5,035 nt of DNA from Alphaproteobacteria bacterium (GCA_018883285.1 VEQJ01000115.1:1-5035); one strand, 5' to 3'. Numbered from the stretch's first letter, positions 1 to 5,035 are shown. The notes: a model not told the origin generated them from the sequence alone. Made by a program: numbers and translations.

Positions 1-40
1 AGCGGGGGGAGCGGGGAGGGATGAGAAGTTGGAGGGATGG
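1..40. other. G-rich segment at window edge with short direct repeat
   Basis: The + strand here is strongly G-biased. It has runs of six, four and three G at 5-8 region, 13-16 and 18-20, and GGAGGGATG occurs twice (15-23 and 31-39). There is no open frame I would call a gene. The runs could form a G-quadruplex, or this could be the tail of a feature lying outside the window. Nothing decides between these. Confidence 0.3.
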
Positions 41-43
41 TTG

Positions 44-68
44 ATTTTAGAAAGATGCATTTTAGAAA
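44..68 (+). repeat. 10-bp direct repeat ATTTTAGAAA x2 upstream of promoter
   Basis: ATTTTAGAAA occurs at 44-53 and again at 59-68, a 15-bp start-to-start distance. The pair ends 8 bp before the TTGACA element at 77-82. Paired direct repeats just upstream of a promoter can be activator or repressor sites. The AT-richness of the region makes chance occurrence possible, so only the repeat itself is observed and a regulatory role is inference. Confidence 0.45.
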
Positions 69-76
69 TAATTTTA

Positions 77-106
77 TTGACATAAATTAAAAATTTAGTA
101 TATAAA
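77..106 (+). promoter_or_regulatory. Sigma70-like promoter for the HEAT/pentapeptide gene
   Basis: A perfect -35 hexamer TTGACA lies at 77-82, and TATAAA at 101-106 serves as -10 with an 18-bp spacer. The spacer is AT-rich. The -10 sits inside a short inverted repeat (AGTAT 97-101, ATACT 106-110). Transcription would begin near 113-116 and give a leader of about 60 nt before the ATG at 178. A perfect TATAAT also occurs at 115-120 but has no good -35 at the right distance. This is the strongest promoter match in the window. Confidence 0.65.
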
Positions 107-110
107 TACT

Positions 111-122
111 GTATTATAATAC
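111..122. promoter_or_regulatory. 12-bp perfect palindrome at the predicted start site
   Basis: GTATTATAATAC (111-122) equals its own reverse complement, and a TATAAT hexamer lies within it. It overlaps the start site expected from the 77-106 promoter, where a dimeric repressor could bind. It is followed directly by the 6-bp palindrome ACGCGT (121-126). AT-rich palindromes also arise by chance, so an operator role is inference from position and symmetry. Confidence 0.4.
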
Positions 123-127
123 GCGTG

Positions 128-156
128 AAAACACTAAGATTACCCCGTAGTGTTTT
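128..156 (+). promoter_or_regulatory. 9-bp inverted repeat (leader hairpin or operator) before the RBS
   Basis: AAAACACTA (128-136) pairs perfectly with TAGTGTTTT (148-156) around an 11-nt loop. It lies in the predicted 5' leader, 10 nt before the AGGAGG. The stem is only one third GC. There is no U-run beyond the four T in its right arm, so it is a poor intrinsic terminator. It could be a repressor operator, an mRNA-stabilising hairpin or a translational control element. Confidence 0.45.
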
Positions 157-166
157 ACAAAATTTT

Positions 167-172
167 AGGAGG
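167..172 (+). promoter_or_regulatory. Strong ribosome binding site AGGAGG
   Basis: AGGAGG lies 5 nt before the ATG at 178, a full-strength Shine-Dalgarno at workable spacing. It fixes the start of the 791-residue protein. It contrasts with the weak or absent sites before the COQ9-like gene, purE and purK. Confidence 0.85.
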
Positions 173-177
173 ATAAA

Positions 178-1203
178 ATGACCAATTTTGTGGAGCTTCT
201 TCGGGCGTTGGGGGGTGGTGACCGATATGTTCGCGAGAGAGCGGTAGAGGCTTTAGAAGGCCATGTGGAGTCTGAGCCATATGACGAGAAGTCAACACCA
301 GTCAAAGCGGCGCTTATGCGGGCGTTGCTGAGGGCTGACCACTGGTGGGTTCGCAAGGCAGCCGCAGAGGCTTTAACAGGCCATGTGAACAACCCAGAGG
401 TCCAAGCGGCGTTTGTTCATTTGTTGCGGGATGGTAGAGACAAGTATATTCGCAGTAGAGCCGCAGATGCTTTAAAAGACCATGGGAACAACCCAGAGGT
501 CCAAGAGGCGTTTCTTCAGGCGTTGCGGGATGGTGATAGTGACAACTGGTGTGTTCGCAAGGAAGCCGCAAAGGCTTTAACAGGCCGTGTGAACGAACCA
601 GAGGTTCAAGAGGCGCTTCTTCATGTGTTGCTGAATGATGCCGACAGGTATGTTCGCGAGGCAGCCGCAGAGGCTTTAAAAGACCATGGGAACGATCCAG
701 CGGTTCAAGCGGTGCTTCTTCATGTGTTGCGGAATGATGGTGACATAGATATTCGCCAGGCAGCCGCAAGGGCTTTAACAGGCCGTGTGGAGTCCGATCT
801 ATGTGACGAGCAGTCAACACCCGTCAAGGCGGTGTTTGTTCATTTGTTGCGGAATGATGGTGACATAGATATTCGCCAGGCAGCCGCAAAGGCTTTAAAA
901 GACCATGTAAACGATCCAGCGGTTCAAGAGTTGCTTGTTGAGGCGTTGCTGACGGATGGCCCATTTGTTCGCGAGATAGCCGCAGAGGCTTTAAAAGACC
1001 ATGTAAACGAACCAGCGGTCAAAGCGGCGTTTGTTCAGGCGTTGCAGAATGATGACAACAATTATAGTCGCTGGGCAGCCGCAAAGGCTCTTGCGCCCCA
1101 TGCCGCGCGTGATCCAGAGATTAATGGGGTCATGGTTGAGGCTTTTAAGAATGATCCAGACCCAGAAGTTCGCCAAGTTGCGGCCAGGGAGGCGGATTGT
1201 AGT
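178..1203 (+). repeat. Ten tandem HEAT repeats, about 99 bp per unit
   Basis: Unit boundaries by residue are 1-41, 42-74, 75-107, 108-142, 143-175, 176-215, 216-248, 249-280, 281-314 and 315-342. Units 1 and 6 carry the same extra segment (VESEPYDEKSTP and VESDLCDEQSTP). Units 2 to 7 alternate at the end of helix B: LTGHV, LKDHG, LTGRV, LKDHG, LTGRV, LKDHV. This points to a two-repeat (about 66-residue) unit of duplication. Units 1, 9 and 10 are the most divergent, as is usual for the capping repeats of a solenoid. Confidence 0.9.
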
Positions 1204-2553
1204 GCTGCGGATCTTACGGGTGTCAATTTTTCTGACCTCCCAGATTTGCCCCAAGTGGACGAGAAGACGACCGTTATTCCCCCTGAATGGTGTCAGCCTA
1301 AATCAGGATTGGTAGGTTTCAGAAACTCTCTTAAAAGAAACAAGGCAACTAGTGCTGATATTGCAGAAACGAAAGCGCGTTTTGAGGGCGTGCCGCCAGA
1401 GGAGCTTGAACGGTTTTTGGGTCAACTAAGCACCCTGCAACGTTTTGGGTTGCGGATGATGCTACAACAGGGGCAATTGCCGCACACTCAGCGGATGAAT
1501 GGGCGATGGGATCAGCCAGCTGTTCAGTTTGTTGATGCGGCCGAATTGCTGGATATTCCAAAGCTGTTCACCGATTCCGCGGCTGTAGAACAGTATCTAA
1601 GCGACCATCATATTGGCGTGGCGGAGGGTGATCACAGCAATCACAGGGATTATAATGGTGGCAAAGCCCTGCCCAACACCTTTCGCGGGGCGTGGATAAG
1701 GGATTTTAACGGTAACGGCAGAACGATGCCCAAAGATCTGCGGGGTACCTGGTGGAACAATGCAACAGCCATCGGCGCGGATTTTCAGGGTTCGGATTTA
1801 AGCGATGCAACCCTAATCGGTGTGGATCTTAGCAAGGCAAATTTAAGCGGTGTCAACCTTAGTGGGGCGCGGCTGGTCAACTGCAATCTTGCTGATGCGA
1901 ATTTAAGCGGTGCGATAATGGACTGCACCTGGATTGAAAATTGCACGATTACCGACAGCGTGATGCATGGCGGGGTGATACAGGATGTGGTTGTCACCGC
2001 CTCCTACATCAACAACCTAACCCTGCATGGGACGGATGAAAATCCGATGATGATTAAGGGGTTGCATCTATCGGACAGTGTGGTGTTGGATTATGCGCTG
2101 ATGGGCAATTGCCATGTTCAGCAAATTGAGGTGTACAGCAGCGCGGTGGTTGGTCAATCCAACGGCCATGTGCCCCCTGAGGAGCTGGATTATTGCTCGC
2201 TAAGTTATTATGCGGATCAGCCACCGCTTAGGGGGCTATCGAACCTAATTCTACCCCCCAATGGAATGGTTGTTCGCCAAATCAATTGCGATCGGCAGGT
2301 AGCGCAGACGGGCGCCATCGGATCATCATTGGTTTTGACAGTGGTTGATGGTAACGGCCAACCGATAGACGATAAACCCCTGCTGGAACATTTGGCGGGG
2401 GTGCAAATTGGGTATCAGCCCCCTAAAGCCAATCGGCAACCGCCCCTTAGCAGCAATCCGCAATTGCCGCCGCCGCGCCAGCATTGGCCAGATGTTGATG
2501 CTAAGCATGCTGCTGCACCTTTTCAGGCTTTTTCGCAGGGTGCAACTCGCTAA
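178..2553 (+). CDS. HEAT-repeat / pentapeptide-repeat protein, 791 aa, function unknown
   Basis: This is a large repeat protein that I cannot assign to a named family. Residues 1-342 form ten HEAT-like (PBS-lyase type) repeats of about 33 residues with the core D..VR..AA.AL. Residues 343-353 (AADLTGVNFSD) look pentapeptide-like. Residues 355-519 are unassigned and include a Leu-rich helical part near 408-432. Residues 520-619 form about 20 pentads, canonical A(D/N)LxG only at 535-579. Residues 620-791 are unassigned and end in a Pro/Gln-rich tail (746-770). I see no signal peptide, membrane segment or catalytic motif, so a cytoplasmic binding or scaffold role is inferred. HEAT solenoids usually bind proteins or nucleic acid, and pentapeptide repeats form a right-handed beta-helix that in some families mimics DNA. 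The ATG start is fixed by AGGAGG at 167-172. The gene stands alone on this strand and ends 18 bp from the convergent tRNA. TTA leucine codons (GCTTTA) recur in the HEAT part, unlike the neighbours. Confidence 0.95.
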   Translation: MTNFVELLRALGGGDRYVRERAVEALEGHVESEPYDEKSTPVKAALMRALLRADHWWVRKAAAEALTGHVNNPEVQAAFVHLLRDGRDKYIRSRAADALKDHGNNPEVQEAFLQALRDGDSDNWCVRKEAAKALTGRVNEPEVQEALLHVLLNDADRYVREAAAEALKDHGNDPAVQAVLLHVLRNDGDIDIRQAAARALTGRVESDLCDEQSTPVKAVFVHLLRNDGDIDIRQAAAKALKDHVNDPAVQELLVEALLTDGPFVREIAAEALKDHVNEPAVKAAFVQALQNDDNNYSRWAAAKALAPHAARDPEINGVMVEAFKNDPDPEVRQVAAREADCSAADLTGVNFSDLPDLPQVDEKTTVIPPEWCQPKSGLVGFRNSLKRNKATSADIAETKARFEGVPPEELERFLGQLSTLQRFGLRMMLQQGQLPHTQRMNGRWDQPAVQFVDAAELLDIPKLFTDSAAVEQYLSDHHIGVAEGDHSNHRDYNGGKALPNTFRGAWIRDFNGNGRTMPKDLRGTWWNNATAIGADFQGSDLSDATLIGVDLSKANLSGVNLSGARLVNCNLADANLSGAIMDCTWIENCTITDSVMHGGVIQDVVVTASYINNLTLHGTDENPMMIKGLHLSDSVVLDYALMGNCHVQQIEVYSSAVVGQSNGHVPPEELDYCSLSYYADQPPLRGLSNLILPPNGMVVRQINCDRQVAQTGAIGSSLVLTVVDGNGQPIDDKPLLEHLAGVQIGYQPPKANRQPPLSSNPQLPPPRQHWPDVDAKHAAAPFQAFSQGATR
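725..898 (+). repeat. Near-identical 120-bp duplication inside the HEAT array
   Basis: Positions 725-769 and 845-889 are identical over 45 bp at a spacing of exactly 120 bp. Identity resumes at 771-778 and 891-898. The two copies encode the same NDGDIDIRQAAA stretch in HEAT units 6 and 7. The match extends through third codon positions, so it reflects recent duplication or gene conversion rather than protein-level constraint. Confidence 0.9.
1735..2034 (+). repeat. Pentapeptide-repeat stretch, about 20 pentads
   Basis: Residues 520-619 read in register as pentads. The clear ones are DFQGS, DLSDA, TLIGV, DLSKA, NLSGV, NLSGA, RLVNC, NLADA and NLSGA (535-579), with Leu or Phe at the central position and Ala/Gly/Ser/Val at the turn. 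Flanking pentads (IMDCT, WIENC, TITDS, VMHGG, VIQDV) keep a hydrophobic centre but are degenerate, and three carry Cys. AATTTAAGCGGTG is repeated at DNA level at 1840-1852 and 1900-1912. A quadrilateral beta-helix of about five turns is expected from the family. Confidence 0.8.
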
Positions 2554-2571
2554 AATCGCGTTAGGAAAGTA

Positions 2572-2646
2572 TGGTGGGTGCTACAGGGTTCGAACCTGTG
2601 GCCCCTGCCGTGTGAAGGCAGTGCTCTACCGCTGAGCTAAGCACCC
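2572..2646 (-). tRNA. tRNA-Val (anticodon CAC)
   Basis: Read on the - strand, this 75-nt gene folds as a full cloverleaf. It has acceptor GGGTGCT/AGCACCC, D stem GCTC/GAGC with AGCGGTA loop, anticodon stem CTGCC/GGCAG with loop TTCACAC, a 5-nt variable loop, and T stem ACAGG/CCTGT with loop TTCGAAC. The discriminator base is A and CCA is encoded. Anticodon CAC (34-36) reads the valine codon GUG. It lies 125 bp downstream of rpsU on the same strand, so it may be co-transcribed or have its own promoter; I see no convincing one. Its 3' end faces the accessory repeat-protein gene. Confidence 0.97.
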
Positions 2647-2718
2647 ATGCAAAAATGATTGGTTGAGTCGCGCTACGAAAAAAAGCGCAGAGGTGAATTT
2701 GACAAGATCGGTCAACGC

Positions 2719-2767
2719 CCGCCAACAGGCGATGCCAAAGCCTAATCAATCAGCCCGCCGCCAACAG
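2719..2767. repeat. 10-bp direct repeat in the rpsU to tRNA gap
   Basis: CCGCCAACAG occurs at 2719-2728 and 2758-2767. The first copy is part of a 4-bp hairpin (CGCC 2720-2723, GGCG 2728-2731). The rest of the 125-bp gap holds no recognisable intrinsic terminator for rpsU and no clear tRNA promoter. Function is unknown and the repeat may be chance. Confidence 0.3.
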
Positions 2768-2771
2768 CGTT

Positions 2772-2975
2772 CTAATAGCCGTCGCGCTCAAAGCGTTTGC
2801 GCATCAGCTTGCGATGACGGCGAATGCATTCCGCCGTTTCACGCTTGCGACGCTCAGACGGCTTTTCATAGGCGCGGCGTTGGCGCATTTCACGAAAAAT
2901 ACCTTCACGCTGCATTTTCTTTTTTAAAACGCGCAGCGCTTGATCAACATTGTTGTCCTGTACAGAAATAAGCAC
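2772..2975 (-). CDS. rpsU: 30S ribosomal protein bS21
   Basis: This is the small, very basic protein of the 30S platform, near the 3' end of 16S rRNA, which helps mRNA recognition during initiation. The 67-residue product matches the family closely: [21 protein letters not shown] near the N-terminus, then [21 protein letters not shown] and an Arg/Lys-rich C-terminal helix ending RKRFERDGY. Its length is normal for the alphaproteobacterial form. The start is GTG (- strand, 2975-2973), supported by GGAGG upstream and by full-length homology from residue 2; no in-frame ATG gives a better N-terminus. The stop is TAG. It is divergent from the COQ9-like gene across an 88-bp gap and is followed on its strand by tRNA-Val. 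Confidence 0.97.
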   Translation of the reverse strand: MLISVQDNNVDQALRVLKKKMQREGIFREMRQRRAYEKPSERRKRETAECIRRHRKLMRKRFERDGY

Positions 2976-2985
2976 GAAGCCCTAT

Positions 2986-2990
2986 CCTCC
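2986..2990 (-). promoter_or_regulatory. Ribosome binding site of rpsU (GGAGG)
   Basis: On the - strand GGAGG is followed by a 10-nt spacer and then GTG. It supports the GTG start. The spacer is at the long end of the usual range. Confidence 0.7.
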
Positions 2991-3015
2991 ACCTTCATAA
3001 TGGGTTAGACCAGCG

Positions 3016-3044
3016 TTCATACTAAAACATTTATCCTTTGTGAA
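3016..3044 (-). promoter_or_regulatory. Putative rpsU promoter
   Basis: On the - strand TTCACA (3044-3039) resembles a -35 with one mismatch, and TATGAA (3021-3016) a -10 with two, separated by 17 bp. The predicted leader to the GTG is about 35 nt. It lies in the divergent rpsU/COQ9 spacer, where a promoter is required. A + strand promoter for the COQ9-like gene was not convincing. Confidence 0.4.
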
Positions 3045-3063
3045 GTCTTAATCGGTGTTTGCC

Positions 3064-3804
3064 ATGAAAAATTCTCATTTTTTTTCAAATTTGCCATCCT
3101 GGCCTGAGGGGTTGCAGGATGCCGCCCTGGCCAGAGTTTCCACAAATGGCTGGAATACCAACAGCTTGAAGGCGGCTGCTGATGATGTCGGGCTGGATTG
3201 GTTGGTGGCACAGGCCTATTGGCCGCTGGGTTGCGTCAGCCTGCTGCAACGGGTGGAGCAGGAGTGGCAGGATCGGTTTGCCGCGCTGGCCAGTGCGTTG
3301 GATCTGAGTGGGATGGGCACCACCGCCCGCGTGCGCGCCCTGGTGCTGGCGCGGCTGGAAATGTTGGCGCCGCAGTATCGGCTGTTGCAACAATTGGTGC
3401 AGGCCGCCGTCCGTCAACCGCGCCTGGCCTGGCAAATGCAGCAGGGGCTGTGGCAGGCCAGCAGCCAGCTGTGGTACCTGGCGGGGGATCGCGCCACCGA
3501 CCACAATTGGTACAGCAAGCGCGCCCTGTTGGCGGCGGTTTACAGCAGCACGATGATGTATTGGTTGCGGCAGGATGGGCAGCCAGGCGATGCAGTAGGG
3601 CAGGGGCAGGCTGGCAATCAGGGCGGCGCGGGCATTACCGCTTCGGTGGCGGCCTATTTGGATCGCCGCCTGGCCGAGGTGCACAAGATACCAAAAATCA
3701 AAGAAAAGATTTTAACCCCTTTTACTAAGGCGTTAACCATGCTAGGGGAGAAATTCACCCATTTAACGGAATCGCAATTGCGCGACCAAAGTGACAAACC
3801 CTAA
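3064..3804 (+). CDS. COQ9 family protein (rpsU-divergent), ubiquinone biosynthesis
   Basis: COQ9 proteins are TetR-fold lipid-binding proteins. In eukaryotes COQ9 delivers quinone intermediates to the hydroxylase COQ7, and the bacterial role is inferred by homology. The diagnostic block is residues 140-168: AGD.ATDHNWYSKR, then ALLAAVYSSTMMYWL. YLDRRLAEV follows at 198-206. Early family features include W30 and the helix SLKAAADDVGL (34-44). At 246 residues it is somewhat long. A Gly/Gln/Ala-rich segment at about 172-194 replaces the short loop usually found before the DRR helix. The C-terminus (207-235) is a Lys-rich, probably amphipathic helix that may associate with membrane. I chose ATG 3064; an in-frame GTG at 3055 would add MFA. 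Neither has a good Shine-Dalgarno. Divergence from rpsU is the classic alphaproteobacterial context. Confidence 0.93.
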   Translation: MKNSHFFSNLPSWPEGLQDAALARVSTNGWNTNSLKAAADDVGLDWLVAQAYWPLGCVSLLQRVEQEWQDRFAALASALDLSGMGTTARVRALVLARLEMLAPQYRLLQQLVQAAVRQPRLAWQMQQGLWQASSQLWYLAGDRATDHNWYSKRALLAAVYSSTMMYWLRQDGQPGDAVGQGQAGNQGGAGITASVAAYLDRRLAEVHKIPKIKEKILTPFTKALTMLGEKFTHLTESQLRDQSDKP

Positions 3805-3862
3805 CCCGTTTTAATAAAATTTTGCTTTTACCTTTGTTTCTTCTGGGGCTTTAATCGATATT

Positions 3863-4378
3863 ATGCTGAACAAGTCGTCATCTGCTGGCACACCTGTTGC
3901 CATTGTTATGGGCAGCCAGTCTGACTGGGCAACCATGACACAGGCCGCCAAGGTCCTGGAACAGCTTAACATCGGTTTTGATGCCAAAATTTTGTCCGCT
4001 CACCGCACCCCCGATCGCATGTACCAATTTGCCAAATCCGCTAAGGCCAATGGCTATCAGGTGATTATTGCCGGCGCGGGCGGGGCGGCGCATTTGCCTG
4101 GCATGATTGCCTCGCTAACTGAGTTACCCGTGCTGGGGGTGCCGGTGGCCTCGCACCACCTTAATGGCCTAGACAGCCTGTTATCGATTGTGCAAATGCC
4201 CGCGGGCGTTCCCGTCGGCACCTTGGCGATTGGTGAGGCGGGGGCAGCCAATGCCGCTTTGCTGGCCGCCAGTTTTCTGGCATTACAGGATGAGGCTTTG
4301 GCGCAACGGCTGGCCGATCGCCGTGCCCAACTGACCGCATCGATTCCTGGAACGCCCCAACCCCTAACGCAACCCTAG
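3863..4378 (+). CDS. purE: N5-carboxyaminoimidazole ribonucleotide mutase (class I PurE)
   Basis: This enzyme converts N5-CAIR to CAIR (4-carboxy-5-aminoimidazole ribonucleotide) in de novo purine synthesis, as a cytoplasmic homo-octamer in the family. The 171 residues carry all class I signatures: GSQSD at 17-21 (phosphate-binding loop), SAHRTP at 45-50 with the catalytic His47, [12 protein letters not shown] at 70-81, [12 protein letters not shown] at 102-113 and NAALLA at 130-135. The SAHR motif plus an adjacent purK support the mutase rather than the CO2-using class II carboxylase. The start ATG follows 58 bp after the COQ9-like stop. No Shine-Dalgarno is visible before it, and AT-rich DNA upstream (TTGTTT 3834, TATTAT 3859) gives only a weak promoter. 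The C-terminus ends in a short Pro/Thr/Gln tail. The stop TAG is 19 bp before purK, so the two form an operon. Confidence 0.97.
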   Translation: MLNKSSSAGTPVAIVMGSQSDWATMTQAAKVLEQLNIGFDAKILSAHRTPDRMYQFAKSAKANGYQVIIAGAGGAAHLPGMIASLTELPVLGVPVASHHLNGLDSLLSIVQMPAGVPVGTLAIGEAGAANAALLAASFLALQDEALAQRLADRRAQLTASIPGTPQPLTQP

Positions 4379-4397
4379 ACTTTAGAAATCTCAAGCC

Positions 4398-5035
4398 ATG
4401 AGTTATCAAGCAACCAACCAAAAACTGATTTTGCCAGGGGCAACCATCGGCATTATCGGCGGCGGCCAGTTGGGTCGGCTGACCGCTTTGGCGGCGGCGG
4501 CTATGGGCTACAAAACCCATATTTACACGCCCGATGCCAATTCCCCCGCCAGCCAGGTGGCCACCATGACCACGGTGGGCGGCTTTGAAAATTTTGACGC
4601 TCTGGAGTATTTTGGCGGCCAAGTCGATGTGGCCACCTTTGAATTTGAAAATATTCCCGCCGACTGTGTGGAGCAAATTGCCTCACGCACACCGGTGCGC
4701 CCCTGGCCATCGATTTTGGAGATTGCTCAGAACCGTTTGCGGGAAAAGGATTTTTTACGCAGCTTGGCCATTCCAACCGCCCCCTATGCCTGTGTGTGCA
4801 GCGCTGCCGAGCTTAAGGCCGCCCTGAAAGATATAGGCCTGCCCGCGATTCTGAAGACCAACCGCATGGGCTATGATGGCAAGGGGCAGGTGCGCCTGGA
4901 TCTGCATACCAATCTTGAGGATGCCTGGGCGCGGTTGCAAACCAGCGAGGCAATTTTGGAAGGTTTTGTTGAGCTGGCGACCGAGATTTCGGTGATTGTT
5001 GCCCGCAATATTGATGGCGAAACCCTGTGCTATCC
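4398..5035 (+). CDS. purK: N5-carboxyaminoimidazole ribonucleotide synthase (PurK), 3' truncated by window
   Basis: PurK is an ATP-grasp enzyme that joins bicarbonate to AIR to make N5-CAIR, the substrate of PurE encoded just upstream. The frame is open from ATG 4398 to the window edge and gives 212 complete residues; the family is usually about 350-400, so just over half is present. Visible motifs are GIIGGGQLGRL at 18-28 (N-terminal dinucleotide-type fold), FEFENIP at 81-87, QNRLREKDFL at 111-120, LKTNRMGYDGKGQ at 152-164 (ATP-grasp glycine loop) and EGFVEL...EISVIVAR at 188-203. There is no frameshift or stop in this part. The start is the first ATG after purE and is preceded only by weak purine-rich sequence (AGAAA at 4384-4388), suggesting translation linked to purE. 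The missing 3' part would hold the rest of the ATP-grasp domain. Confidence 0.96.
   Translation, partial: MSYQATNQKLILPGATIGIIGGGQLGRLTALAAAAMGYKTHIYTPDANSPASQVATMTTVGGFENFDALEYFGGQVDVATFEFENIPADCVEQIASRTPVRPWPSILEIAQNRLREKDFLRSLAIPTAPYACVCSAAELKAALKDIGLPAILKTNRMGYDGKGQVRLDLHTNLEDAWARLQTSEAILEGFVELATEISVIVARNIDGETLCY

Noticed and set aside
343..350. TGGTGGGT in the HEAT array matching the tRNA-Val 3' end (2572-2579)
   Set aside because: The match is 8 nt and then breaks; it encodes part of a HEAT unit and is too short for an att core.
314..820. 168-aa open frame on the - strand opposite the HEAT repeats
   Set aside because: It is repetitive (HGLLKPLRLP) only because it mirrors the HEAT array. 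It has no RBS, and the + strand frame has strong signals and family structure.
178..1203. HEAT array considered as a CRISPR-like or non-coding tandem repeat
   Set aside because: The units are in one open frame with about 99-bp periodicity and HEAT helix pattern, and there are no unique spacers between constant repeats.
2514..2544. TGCACC / GGTGCA inverted repeat near the end of the repeat-protein gene
   Set aside because: It is only 6 bp with a 19-nt loop, lies inside the coding region and has no T-run on either strand, so it is not credible as a terminator.
2671..2689. GCGCT...AGCGC inverted repeat with an A-run between the tRNA and rpsU
   Set aside because: The A/T run is in the loop rather than after the stem, so it does not fit an intrinsic terminator for rpsU.
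2671..2715. Possible - strand promoter for tRNA-Val (TTGACC or TTGTCA as -35)
   Set aside because: No acceptable -10 lies at 16-19 bp from either hexamer (CTCTGC or TTTTTC), so I do not call it.
3085..3684. 199-aa - strand and 176-aa + strand open frames over the COQ9-like gene
   Set aside because: Both are alternate-frame readings of GC-rich coding sequence with biased Pro/Gln/Gly composition; the COQ9 frame carries the family motifs.
4161..4676. 171-aa - strand open frame across the purE/purK junction
   Set aside because: It is opposite two clearly recognised genes, has no motif, and its composition fits antisense sequence.

Overview
The window looks like a chromosomal segment of an alphaproteobacterium. 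The best evidence is a COQ9-family gene transcribed divergently from rpsU, an arrangement so typical of that class that the family was once named after it. It is followed by a class I purE and a purK that runs off the right edge. GC content appears moderate. I cannot name the order or genus from sequence alone.

Layout: 1-177 is a non-coding leader with a G-rich edge, a 10-bp direct repeat, a strong sigma70-like promoter, a 12-bp palindrome and a 9-bp hairpin just before an AGGAGG ribosome binding site. 178-2553 (+) encodes a 791-residue repeat protein with ten N-terminal HEAT repeats, an unassigned middle, a pentapeptide-repeat stretch and a proline-rich tail. 2572-2646 (-) is tRNA-Val(CAC), whose 3' end faces the repeat protein across 18 bp. 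2772-2975 (-) is rpsU, starting at GTG. 3064-3804 (+) is the COQ9-like gene. 3863-4378 (+) is purE, and 4398-5035 (+) is the first 212 codons of purK.

The right-hand 2.5 kb is conserved housekeeping content: translation (tRNA-Val, bS21), ubiquinone biosynthesis (COQ9) and two consecutive steps of de novo purine synthesis (PurK makes N5-CAIR, PurE converts it to CAIR). The left half is accessory in character. A single large gene with its own strong signals, internally duplicated DNA and no recognised function abuts the 3' end of a tRNA gene, a common integration site. The repeat protein and its palindromic promoter/leader are the parts worth a second look. I found no nuclease, transposase, integrase, CRISPR array or other named mobile or defence component, and I do not claim a system.
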